Assembly (NCBI RefSeq): GCF_017355935.1
Contig: NZ_JAFIQT010000003.1
Coordinates: 317,450 to 381,449, forward strand
Length of the DNA: 64,000 bases
Direction of reading: 5' to 3'
From: Telluribacter humicola
GTDB lineage: Bacteria > Bacteroidota > Bacteroidia > Cytophagales > Spirosomataceae
Shown here piece by piece: positions 15,599-23,152 of this stretch (position 1 is its first letter; each line of letters begins with the position of its first letter). Position numbers and translations under genes: made by a program. The notes under the pieces were generated by a model. That model saw nothing but the letters and a program-made list of their open reading frames with translations. It had not been told where the DNA came from and searched no databases.

Positions 15599-15661
15599 CC
15601 TTTCCTCCGAGCGGCGGCCGCCCTTCCTCCTTTTCTCCCTTCCTGCTTTCCTCCCTCTCCC
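15599..15661 (+). repeat. Polypyrimidine tract with GC palindrome
   Basis: CCTTTCCTCC, then a GCGGCGGCCGCC palindrome, then repeated CCTTCCTCC/CTTTTCTCCC words to 15661, abutting a heptamer repeat. It is the pyrimidine-strand relative of the tract at 14003-14038. Confidence 0.75.
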
Positions 15662-15682
15662 ATTGGTCACTGGTCATTGCCT
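15661..15682 (-). repeat. Heptamer dispersed repeat, copy g
   Basis: CATTGGTCACTGGTCATTGC on the plus strand. On the coding strand it follows the response regulator TAG after two bases (GCAATGACCAGTGACCAATG). Confidence 0.85.
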
Positions 15683-16379
15683 AGCTGCTCATCAGCTTAA
15701 ACCCTTCGCCGTGCAGGTTCATAAGTTGGACGTCGGGATCTTCGCGGAGGTGCTTGCGGAGCTTGGTCACGTATACATCCATGCTGCGGGCGTTGAAGTA
15801 GGAGTCATCGCCCCAGATCATCTTGAGGGCGTAGCTGCGGCTGATGGGTTGGTTGAGGTTCTGGCAGAATAGCTTGAGCAGCTCTGATTCCTTACTGGTG
15901 AGCCGGGTGGTGTCGCCGGCGCGGCGAAGCTGCTGGTGGTCGTAGTCGAAGGTATAGGAGCCTACCTGGTAGATATGCGTGTCGACGGCGCTGTCGGCCG
16001 CGCCGTTGCCGGGCTGCCGACGGTACCGGCGCAGGATCGCCTCAATGCGCAGCAGGAGTTCGTCCTGATCGAAGGGTTTGGTAACGTAGTCGTCGCCCCC
16101 GATCCGGAAGCCCTGGATGGTATCTTCCTTCATGGACTTGGCCGTGAGGAAAATGATAGGTACATCTTTCCCGCTCATGCGTACTTCCTTAGCCAGCGAA
16201 AAACCATCCTTGCGGGGCATCATGACGTCGAAGATACAGAGGTCATATTCGTTATCCACAAAAGCCTGCCACCCTTGCTGCCCATCGGTAGCCAGGTCGG
16301 TAGGGTAGCCTTTGTGGGTCAGGTACTCCTGCAGGAGCCCTCCCAGATTCGGATCGTCTTCAACTAATAAAATTTTCAT
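15681..16379 (-). CDS. OmpR-family response regulator
   Basis: A 232-residue two-component regulator. The receiver domain (residues 1-118) has the acidic pair E7-D8-D9, phospho-acceptor D51 (CIFDVMMPRKDG) and K in FLTAKS near 101. The C-terminal winged helix (about 135-230) has LTSKESELLKLFCQN and SRSYALKMIWGDDSYFNARS. The start at 16379 (MKILLVEDDP) is chosen; the 16 upstream in-frame residues (LVTDNWSLK) are a translated repeat. It is the obvious partner of the histidine kinase at 16985-18859, but a four-helix-bundle gene lies between them. The regulon is unknown. Stop TAG is followed immediately by a heptamer repeat. Confidence 0.93.
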   Translation of the reverse strand: MKILLVEDDPNLGGLLQEYLTHKGYPTDLATDGQQGWQAFVDNEYDLCIFDVMMPRKDGFSLAKEVRMSGKDVPIIFLTAKSMKEDTIQGFRIGGDDYVTKPFDQDELLLRIEAILRRYRRQPGNGAADSAVDTHIYQVGSYTFDYDHQQLRRAGDTTRLTSKESELLKLFCQNLNQPISRSYALKMIWGDDSYFNARSMDVYVTKLRKHLREDPDVQLMNLHGEGFKLMSS

Positions 16380-16381
16380 TT

Positions 16382-16430
16382 TCAGTGACCAGTTATCAGT
16401 GACCAATGACCGCGCGGCGGCCGCCAATTA
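16382..16430 (+). repeat. Heptamer/GC-palindrome dispersed repeat, copy h
   Basis: CAGTGACCAGTTATCAGTGA then CCAATGACCG and the palindromic CGCGGCGGCCGCCA (16413-16426). The 14-mer recurs inverted at 16968-16981 on the other side of the four-helix-bundle gene. Confidence 0.88.
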
Positions 16431-16516
16431 ATTAATAATAAAATGACTGCTTCACAGCGACTACCTCAACTACACATATCACATCATTGCTCATTGCATT
16501 ACTTAGTGATCATTAA

Positions 16517-16933
16517 TTACTGTTTATCGATTCTTGTTGTTTTTAGTATAGCGTAAAGGAGTTTAGATAATTCACGGGAGGCGATCCTCTGTGCATCAGT
16601 ATTCATGCTGATATAGACTTTCTCTTCTATAAACCCTGTATCTTTCAGCAGGGAGAGCCAATACTTGGTTTCTAAACACTCTTTATAGGCAATAGATATT
16701 TTATTTGAAAAATCAGCTTTTGATATAGCCCCATTGGCTTCAGAAACATTTGCCCCGATGGAAGTACCCGCCCGGAGCAACTGTTTCGATAACACAAACT
16801 CCCTTTTCTCCTCATTCAAAAACTGATACGCTTTTACAACACGTATGGCAAAGGCATACGCCTTCTCATACAACAAATTCCCCTCCTTCATATCATAAAA
16901 GTAGCTATCATCACTCAATTCCACCTCCAACAC
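16517..16933 (-). CDS. Four-helix-bundle protein (23S rRNA IVS / Avd-like family)
   Basis: The 138-residue protein matches the IVS-type four-helix-bundle family: LYEKAYAFAIRVVKAYQFL, then FVLSKQLLRAGTSIGANVSE, then AISKADFSNKISIAYKECLE, ending in a helix with SRELSKLLYAILKTT. These proteins were first noted inside 23S rRNA intervening sequences and include bAvd of diversity-generating retroelements; as stand-alone genes their role is unknown, possibly nucleic-acid binding. No rRNA or reverse transcriptase lies nearby. It is inserted between a histidine kinase and its response regulator and is bracketed by inverted repeat copies h and i. Its DNA is more AT-rich than the two flanking genes. Together these point to a later insertion. 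Family call firm. Confidence 0.9.
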   Translation of the reverse strand: MLEVELSDDSYFYDMKEGNLLYEKAYAFAIRVVKAYQFLNEEKREFVLSKQLLRAGTSIGANVSEANGAISKADFSNKISIAYKECLETKYWLSLLKDTGFIEEKVYISMNTDAQRIASRELSKLLYAILKTTRIDKQ

Positions 16934-16958
16934 CTGATCATTCCTCAGAAAACTGATA

Positions 16959-17010
16959 ACCGATCACTGGCGGCCGCCGCGTGGTCACTGGTCACTGAAC
17001 ACTGGTAATT
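16959..17010 (-). repeat. Heptamer/GC-palindrome dispersed repeat, copy i
   Basis: On the minus strand: CAGTGTTCAGTGACCAGTGA, then CCACGCGGCGGCCGCCAGTG and ATCGG. It overlaps the 3' end of the histidine kinase gene and supplies its last codons (V-F-S-D-Q-stop). The 14-mer at 16968-16981 is the inverted partner of that in copy h. Confidence 0.88.
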
Positions 17011-18859
17011 GCAGACTGAACCGGCTTCCCTGGCCGGGGCGGCTTTCGACCTGGATGGTACCTTCGTGTACTTCCACCATTTTCTTGACGTAGCTGAGGC
17101 CCAACCCGAAGCCCTTGACATCGTGCAGGTTGCCGGTGGGTACGCGGTAAAACTTATCAAAGATCCGGTTCACCTGCTCGCGCGTCATACCAATACCCCG
17201 GTCGGCAATGTCGATGCGGATGCCGGGGCGGGAGCCACTCTGGCGGGAGTTCATAGGTTCGTTGCGGGTCTGGATGGTCAGGTGCAACCGGTCAGGGGAG
17301 TACTTAATGGCATTGTCGACGAGGTTGTAGAGTACGTTGGTCAGGTGCAGCTCATCCCCCAGAACCAGCTCCTGATCCGCCTCAAAGTCCAGCTCTACCT
17401 CGCCCTGCCGCTGCTCGATCTGAACGCCCAGGTTGTTGAGTACCTTTTCGATCAGATCGTGCATGTTGACCTCCGTCTGCTTCAGTTTGACGTCGCCGCG
17501 GTCAAGCAGCGCCATCTGCAGTACTTTCTCGACGTGGGTACCCAGCCGCTTGTTCTCTTCCCGGATGATACCCAGGTAGCGGTTCAGGCGCAGGGTCAGG
17601 TCGGGCGCAGGGCCTGTGCTGACATTCTCCTGGGCCATGTCGGTAGCCAGTGCTATGGTGGAGATAGGCGTCTTGAACTCGTGCGTCATGTTGTTGATGA
17701 AGTCGTTCTTGATATCCGACAGCTTCTTCTGTCGCAGGATGGTGGTAACGGCCAGGTAGAAGCACGTCAGGATCACCAGCACCAGCACCGCCGAACCGGC
17801 CAGCATGGCGCTCATCTTGCTCAGGATATACTGCTGCTGGTCGGGAAAATATACGTACAGGAGGTTGTTACCGCTGAGCATCTCACTCGGGAACAGGGAT
17901 ACTTTATAGGCGTGCTGCTCCCAGTCGCCCGCCTTCAGCTCGGCCGTAGCCAGTACGGGACGAGATCCGGCCTGGGTACGTACCGCGAACTCATAGGGCA
18001 GTGTGATGCCATTCTCTACCAGTTCTTTTTTCAGGAGCGAGTCCAGCAGGAAACGGTTGACCCGCTCGTTGATGGGGCGCTGGGTGTACATAAGGTCTTT
18101 CATCACTTCCCGGAGCAGTTCAGCTCTATCCAGAGGGGCACTTTCCTGGGGCTTGTTAACGGCCGCGGATTGGGCGGGTATATCTTCCCTGGGCTTCTTC
18201 ACAACTGGTTTTCCCGCCCGTCCGGCGACGCTGTCGCGCAAGCGGGCAGCTTTACGTCCCTGTTCAGCTTCCTGAAAAAAAGCCCCCAACTGTTTTTCTT
18301 CCTCCATCCGCCGCCGCACAAACTCATCCAGACCGGCCAGGCCCAGGCGCTGGGCCTGAAAAAACTCTTCGATGATCCGCTGCTGATGATCGGCCATCAC
18401 CCGGGAGTTGGGGCTGAGTACATCCGAGGGAGCTACCTCGGAATAGAACTGGTACTGCACCTCCCCCATCGGACCAACCGTGATCTCAAGATTGGAGGTA
18501 GGGGGTACCAACGCCAGCCGGTGCTCCGGGAGTCGCTGCTCCGGGAGCCGCTCAGATGGATCGGGCCGGGCAGGAGCCGCTTTGTGGGTAGCCCTGGCTT
18601 TAGGCTTTTCGTTTACCTGCGTGATCCGGTCAAATTTGGCCTGCTGCTGTTCGGCTTCGATGCGCTGCTGCAGCAGGTACATCATCTCCTGCTTCTCGAT
18701 CCGGTGTACCACGGACTGCACCGACTCGGCTACTTTATGGTTGAATTGTTCATTACGAATAGCGATGGCTTCACGGATCCAGTACCACTGAAACCCGATC
18801 AGCCCCACCAGTGCCAGGCACATCAACCCCACTATGATCTGTATCTTTCTTTTGGTCAT
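16985..18859 (-). CDS. Membrane sensor histidine kinase
   Basis: A 624-residue sensor kinase. TM1 is at about residues 8-27 (IIVGLMCLALVGLIGFQWYW). A long extracytoplasmic sensor region (28-345) is rich in charged and Pro residues with a coiled-coil-like Q/E stretch. TM2 is at about 350-372. HisKA has the phospho-accepting His near 391 in NMTHEFKTPIS, and the HATPase domain shows NVLYNLVDNAIKYSP, DRGIGMT and GFGLGLSYVKKMVE. No HAMP domain is evident. The sensor resembles no ligand domain that I know. It probably phosphorylates the OmpR regulator encoded at 15681-16379. The C-terminal VFSDQ and stop derive from a dispersed repeat. It is divergent from the T9SS gene at 19105 across a 245-bp region. 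Confidence 0.93.
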   Translation of the reverse strand: MTKRKIQIIVGLMCLALVGLIGFQWYWIREAIAIRNEQFNHKVAESVQSVVHRIEKQEMMYLLQQRIEAEQQQAKFDRITQVNEKPKARATHKAAPARPDPSERLPEQRLPEHRLALVPPTSNLEITVGPMGEVQYQFYSEVAPSDVLSPNSRVMADHQQRIIEEFFQAQRLGLAGLDEFVRRRMEEEKQLGAFFQEAEQGRKAARLRDSVAGRAGKPVVKKPREDIPAQSAAVNKPQESAPLDRAELLREVMKDLMYTQRPINERVNRFLLDSLLKKELVENGITLPYEFAVRTQAGSRPVLATAELKAGDWEQHAYKVSLFPSEMLSGNNLLYVYFPDQQQYILSKMSAMLAGSAVLVLVILTCFYLAVTTILRQKKLSDIKNDFINNMTHEFKTPISTIALATDMAQENVSTGPAPDLTLRLNRYLGIIREENKRLGTHVEKVLQMALLDRGDVKLKQTEVNMHDLIEKVLNNLGVQIEQRQGEVELDFEADQELVLGDELHLTNVLYNLVDNAIKYSPDRLHLTIQTRNEPMNSRQSGSRPGIRIDIADRGIGMTREQVNRIFDKFYRVPTGNLHDVKGFGLGLSYVKKMVEVHEGTIQVESRPGQGSRFSLQLPVFSDQ

Positions 18860-18920
18860 TTTTTCGGTAAGCTATGCAACATCTGCTGTTGACAAAACGA
18901 CTTTATGGTACTTCATCAAA

Positions 18921-18928
18921 CAAAAATA
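18921..18928 (-). promoter_or_regulatory. Candidate Bacteroidota -7 element for the histidine kinase operon
   Basis: On the minus strand TATTTTTG fits TAnnTTTG, about 60 bp upstream of the kinase ATG. No TTG was found at the expected -33 spacing, so the match is weak. Confidence 0.3.
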
Positions 18929-19104
18929 AGCCCTTTGGAGTGCCTGCTAACGAGCATTCATGCTTTTTAACATTCTTTAACAGAGCTCGCTAAGCTGGAG
19001 ATGGGCCGTAAGAGTTATTTTTGAAGGTAAGGTTTTAAACCCAAAGCCGATAGTAAAGTCTAATAGAACAAATAAAGACTTGTAAATCAAAATAAACGAG
19101 TACC

Positions 19105-19902
19105 ATGAAAAAGAGATTGTATCAGACCCTGTTGGTGAGTGCCCTGCTGCTGGGAGGACTGAGCCTGGGCTCGGAGGTCTACGCCCAGTCGAAGGAGGGT
19201 AAAAAGGAGGAGAAAAAGACAACGATCCGGGTAAAGGTGTCGGAGAAAAAAGACGGCCGGACCGAGGAGAGTGAACGAAGCTACCGGGTGGGTGCCATGT
19301 CGGATCAGGAGCGGAAGGAGTTTGTAGATAAGGTACTGGACTCGCTGGGCACCAATACCAACCGGCGCGTAACGGTGATGGTGGACGAAGGTGACGGCAA
19401 CATAACCACCCGCGAGCGTCGCCGCGTGGAGGTACGCGAGCGGAACGATGACGAACCGGCCGTATTCAGCTGGCGGGACAACGACGATGACTTTCATATT
19501 GAGTTTGACTCTAAAGAAATGAAGGAGAAGCTGCGGCGTATTGAAGAAGAGGTACGTCCGCGCGTGAGGGTAATGATGCGGGATCTGGAGAACGCCGGTG
19601 AGCGCATGGGCGATATCTGGACCAGCGAAACGGGTCAGCCTGCCAGTGTACGCTCACTGAACGTGTACCCCAACAACCCCAACAACGGAATGCTGAACCT
19701 GCGCTTCAGTGTACCGCAGAAAGGCGATGTGACCATTACGGTAACGGATACCCGCGGCAAGGAAGTAGCCCAAAAAGAGATCAGAGACTTCAGCGGAGAG
19801 TACGTGGGACAGATCGAACTGAAGAAGAATACCAAAGGTACCCTGTTCGTGACCGTCGTGCAGAACGAAGACGGCGTGGTACGGCGGGTGGTTATACCTT
19901 AA
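19105..19902 (+). CDS. Secreted charged protein with T9SS type A sorting domain
   Basis: A 265-residue protein with a signal peptide (RLYQTLLVSALLLGGLSLGS, cleavage near VYAQS) and a very charged middle (Arg/Lys/Glu/Asp-rich, about residues 28-170) with no family that I recognise. The C-terminal domain of about 80 residues (VYPNNPNNGMLNLRFSVP, ITVTDTRGKEV, LFVTVVQNEDGVVRRVVIP) is a type A T9SS sorting signal. T9SS passengers are exported through the Sec system, moved across the outer membrane and usually anchored or released after cleavage of this domain. It is divergent from the histidine kinase, so it may be a target of that two-component system (inference). A strong terminator follows. Confidence 0.8.
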   Translation: MKKRLYQTLLVSALLLGGLSLGSEVYAQSKEGKKEEKKTTIRVKVSEKKDGRTEESERSYRVGAMSDQERKEFVDKVLDSLGTNTNRRVTVMVDEGDGNITTRERRRVEVRERNDDEPAVFSWRDNDDDFHIEFDSKEMKEKLRRIEEEVRPRVRVMMRDLENAGERMGDIWTSETGQPASVRSLNVYPNNPNNGMLNLRFSVPQKGDVTITVTDTRGKEVAQKEIRDFSGEYVGQIELKKNTKGTLFVTVVQNEDGVVRRVVIP

Positions 19903-19923
19903 TAGCAACTGGTACCCTATTTT

Positions 19924-19959
19924 AGCCCGAAGCACGCCCTGTGCTTCGGGCTTTTTTTG
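19924..19959 (+). terminator. Intrinsic terminator
   Basis: A perfect 12-bp stem, AGCCCGAAGCAC (19924-19935) with GTGCTTCGGGCT (19941-19952), a 5-nt loop and seven T. It ends the transcript of the T9SS protein gene. Confidence 0.92.
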
Positions 19960-20120
19960 TCCCCTTCACCCGTCCCGTCCTCACGTTCGCAAGTGGACGA
20001 AGAATGTCCGATAATGGACAGGTCACTACTCCCAAAAGGGCCTTTACGGCCTGTCTGGGCCTATAAAGAGGTTTGGCAAAGGATTTGTACTACAAAATAG
20101 AAACTAATACACAAAGTCCT

Positions 20121-20459
20121 ATGCGTAGAACGTACCTGGGAGAGTTTGAAGAAATTGTGTTGCTGATGGTAGCCATACTGGACGGTGAAGCCTACGGAGT
20201 GAGCGTCAGTCAGGAGTTAGAGCGGCAAACGGGCCGACTCGTTACTTTTGGCGCAATACACAACACGCTCATCCGTCTGGAAGAGAAAGGCTTCGTATGC
20301 TCGGAGCTGGGCGGAGCTACTACCGAGCGGGGCGGCCGACGCAAACGGTTGTTCTCCATCACCGCCTACGGCAGCCGTACGCTGCAGGACATCCAGCAGC
20401 AACGGAGCCAACTGTGGCAACTGGTACCTCCTACTTCCCTAAAAGTAAGCGGCTCATGA
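20121..20459 (+). CDS. PadR-family transcriptional regulator
   Basis: A 112-residue winged-helix repressor. The PadR core is visible: LGEFEEIVLLMVAILDGEAY, GVSVSQELE, TFGAIHNTLIRLEEKGFV, then the wing with GGRRKRLFSITAYGSR. ATG 20121 (MRRTYLGEFEE) is preferred over the in-frame ATG at 20073. The gene ends in an ATGA overlap with the first FtsX-type permease gene, so the three form an operon. This is the common Bacteroidota arrangement of a PadR gene in front of permease-prefix transporters, where the regulator probably controls its own operon in response to the transported or damaging compound. The ligand is unknown. Confidence 0.92.
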   Translation: MRRTYLGEFEEIVLLMVAILDGEAYGVSVSQELERQTGRLVTFGAIHNTLIRLEEKGFVCSELGGATTERGGRRKRLFSITAYGSRTLQDIQQQRSQLWQLVPPTSLKVSGS

Positions 20460-23152
20460 ACCCAAATATGCCTACCCCACCCCGCTGGGCGCAATGGCTG
20501 CTGACGCGGCTGCACCCGGACGATACGTTGGAGGAAGTAGAGGGAGATCTGCAGGAGCTCTACACCTACTGGTACCAACGGTCGGGTAAGCGGCAGGCTA
20601 CCCTCAGGTACCTGCTCAATGTACTGTCGGTACTGCCCCCTCTGGTACGGCGACGAAAGCGAGAAAAATCCCCCTATGTACCCTCTAGCCTTAGCCCTGA
20701 TATGATAAAAAACTACCTCAAAATTGCCTGGCGGAACCTGTCCAGGCATAAAGTCAGCAGCCTGATTAACCTCTCAGGCCTTACCCTGGGCGTAACCGCC
20801 TGCCTGGTGATCTACCTGATCACGAGCTTTGAGCTTAGCTTCGATACTTTCCATCCCGATGGGGAGCGGATCTACCGCGTAGTAGGAAACATAAGAATGG
20901 GGAAAACGACCGAAACAAAGCCTGTTGGATTCATACCACGGGCGGCACCTCAGGCCATCCGGGCGGAGGTGCCCGGCATAGAGACGGTCGCTGCTTTTCA
21001 TAATATGCATTCGGATGTCATTATTCCGGCCGAACACCAGGAGCCCAGGCACTTCAAGGCGGGTGAACTAGGCGCAGACAGAGCACAAATCATTATTGCG
21101 GATCCAGGGTACTTCGACATCTTCCGGTACGAGTGGCTGGCCGGTAGTCCCCAGACCTCGCTGAGTGAGCCTTATAAGGTAGTACTTTCGGAGCAGAAAG
21201 CTCGTACGTACTTTGGTGATATGCCCCTGGAGAGTATGCTGGGCCGGGAGGTGATTTACCGGGATTCCATCCGGACCATCGTCAGTGGCATTGTCAAAAC
21301 CTGGAATCACAACACGGATTTTGCCTTCACCGATTTTATTTCGGCCGCTACGATTCGGGCCAGTGCTCTGAAGCGGGAGATCAATCTGGACGAGTGGAAC
21401 GACATCTGGTCGGCCTCCCAGACCTTTGTGAAGCTGGCTACCGGTACCACCCCGGCGCAGGTTGAAGCCCGCTTCGCGGTCTTTGCCAACAAGCACTTCG
21501 GCCCCAACCGGGGTACGGGCGACTTCTGGCTGGTGCCGGCGCTGCAACCCCTGTCAGATGTACACTTTAATGAGCAGTACCAGGACAACTATACACGCAA
21601 AGCACACCTGCCTACACTATATGCCCTGATGGGCGTGGCAGTGTTTATCCTGCTCATTGCCGCTATCAACTTTATAAACCTGTCTACCGCCCAATCCGTA
21701 CAACGTACCCAGGAAATAGGAATTCGTAAGGTACTGGGCAGCAATCGCCAGAGTATCATAGCGCAGTTTATGAGCGAAACCCTGCTCCTTACTATAGTAG
21801 CGGTACTGCTGGCCCTGCTGCTTACCCAGCCCGTTTTGTCTGCCTTTGAACAATTTATTCCCAAGGGGGTCGCGCTGGATGTATTTAACCCCCGGATTAT
21901 GCTGTTTCTGCTGGCGCTCCTCGTTATGACCACCGTACTGGCAGGCTTGTACCCCTCCTGGGTGCTGGCAGCCTACCAGCCTGCCCAGACGCTGAAAGGG
22001 CAGCGCGTACCCGTTGGGCACCGGCACGACTCTCTCCGCAAGGGGCTGATCGTGTTCCAGTTTACCGTTTCGCTGGTATTCATCATAGGGATGCTCGTGA
22101 TAGGACGCCAGCTTACCTACATACGTGATAAGGACCTGGGCTTTTCGACGGATGCCATAGTCCTGATCAATACGCCCGACCTCGAGAAAAGCAAAGTACT
22201 GGCTCAGAAGATCAGGCAACTCACCGGCGTAGAGCGGGTAGCGAGACAATGGTCGCCGCCCATGAGCGAAGGCTACATGCTCACCAGAATCAAGTACCGG
22301 GGTACTACCGAAATAGAAACGGAGGCGTCGGCCAAGGTCGGAGATGAGCATTTTGTCCCGCTATATGAGCTGAAGCTGGTGGCCGGACGCAACATCATGC
22401 CCACCGACACGCTACGCGAGCTGCTCATCAACCAGACTTACGCCCGGGTACTGGGCTTCAAACAGCCCGCCGAAGCGGTAGGCAAGCTGCTCCACTTCAA
22501 CGGGAATGATTACCCGGTAGCGGGTGTGGTCGCCGATTTTCACGAAGAGTCATTACGTAGCCCCATCAAGTCGACCTTCATTGCCTACATACCCGGCTTG
22601 TCAAGGGATATGGCCGTAAAACTCGCTACCAGCGGACAGCGGCTAAGTGAGGCGAAGGTAACGCTGGCTGCCATCGAGAAAGCCTGGCAACAGGTGTTCC
22701 CCGACGAGGAGTTTGCGTATACCTTCCTGGACGACTCCATTGCCAAACTCTACGAGAAAGAGCAGAAAACAGCTCAGCTGGTCAATACCGCAACGGCCAT
22801 TGCGATCCTGATCTCGTGCATGGGCCTGTTCGGTCTGGCTACCTTTACCACCCAGCAGCGGACCCGGGAAATTGGGGTTCGAAAGGTACTGGGCGCGTCG
22901 GTCGCCAGTCTGGTAGCCCTGCTGTCCTTGGATCTGATCAAGCTGGTGGTGGCGGCAATCGTAACGGCCTCCCCCATTGCCTGGTACATGACCAACCGGT
23001 GGCTACAGGACTTTGCCTACAAGGTGGATGTGGAGTGGTGGGTGGGTGTGCTGGCGGGCCTGCTCGCGACGGGGATTGCCCTGCTGACCGTCAGTTTCCA
23101 GAGCGTGAAGGCTGCGTTAATGAACCCGGTGAAGAGCCTGCGGAGCGAATGA
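20456..23152 (+). CDS. FtsX/MacB-type ABC transporter permease with permease-prefix domain, copy 1
   Basis: An 898-residue inner-membrane permease. It has an N-terminal soluble prefix of about 80 residues (PPRWAQWLLTRLHPDDTLEE, GDLQELYTYWYQRSGKRQA) typical of PadR-linked permeases. Next come TM1 near 110, a MacB-like periplasmic domain, a three-helix FtsX domain (about 395-560), a second periplasmic domain, and a second FtsX domain at the C-terminus (IAILISCMGLFGLATFTTQQ, REIGVRKVLGAS). Such permeases work with a separate ATPase, not encoded here, in lipid/drug extrusion or mechanotransmission. The start overlaps the PadR stop (ATGA) and the end overlaps the next permease (ATGA). The two permeases share near-identical DNA at both ends but differ in the middle. 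Confidence 0.9.
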   Translation: MNPNMPTPPRWAQWLLTRLHPDDTLEEVEGDLQELYTYWYQRSGKRQATLRYLLNVLSVLPPLVRRRKREKSPYVPSSLSPDMIKNYLKIAWRNLSRHKVSSLINLSGLTLGVTACLVIYLITSFELSFDTFHPDGERIYRVVGNIRMGKTTETKPVGFIPRAAPQAIRAEVPGIETVAAFHNMHSDVIIPAEHQEPRHFKAGELGADRAQIIIADPGYFDIFRYEWLAGSPQTSLSEPYKVVLSEQKARTYFGDMPLESMLGREVIYRDSIRTIVSGIVKTWNHNTDFAFTDFISAATIRASALKREINLDEWNDIWSASQTFVKLATGTTPAQVEARFAVFANKHFGPNRGTGDFWLVPALQPLSDVHFNEQYQDNYTRKAHLPTLYALMGVAVFILLIAAINFINLSTAQSVQRTQEIGIRKVLGSNRQSIIAQFMSETLLLTIVAVLLALLLTQPVLSAFEQFIPKGVALDVFNPRIMLFLLALLVMTTVLAGLYPSWVLAAYQPAQTLKGQRVPVGHRHDSLRKGLIVFQFTVSLVFIIGMLVIGRQLTYIRDKDLGFSTDAIVLINTPDLEKSKVLAQKIRQLTGVERVARQWSPPMSEGYMLTRIKYRGTTEIETEASAKVGDEHFVPLYELKLVAGRNIMPTDTLRELLINQTYARVLGFKQPAEAVGKLLHFNGNDYPVAGVVADFHEESLRSPIKSTFIAYIPGLSRDMAVKLATSGQRLSEAKVTLAAIEKAWQQVFPDEEFAYTFLDDSIAKLYEKEQKTAQLVNTATAIAILISCMGLFGLATFTTQQRTREIGVRKVLGASVASLVALLSLDLIKLVVAAIVTASPIAWYMTNRWLQDFAYKVDVEWWVGVLAGLLATGIALLTVSFQSVKAALMNPVKSLRSE

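Larger units (their letters stand above)
15365..15680. other. Non-coding mosaic of word repeats
   Basis: There is no gene that I can support in this stretch. It contains a TGAAT-word repeat (15382-15416), a CACAGAG-word repeat (15523-15568), a polypyrimidine tract (15599-15661) and the start of heptamer copy g, each described separately. Confidence 0.7.

Noticed and set aside
16517-16933. 23S rRNA intervening sequence
   Set aside because: The protein family fits, but no rRNA sequence flanks the gene; its neighbours are kinase and regulator genes.
17009-18892. 627-codon open frame on the plus strand opposite the histidine kinase
   Set aside because: It mirrors the GC-rich third positions of the kinase gene; the product has no recognisable domain and the kinase motifs are complete on the other strand.
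20073-20089. Second sigma-54 promoter upstream of the PadR gene (TTGGCAAAGGATTTGTA)
   Set aside because: The essential GC doublet is GT, and two -24 positions differ, so it was not called.
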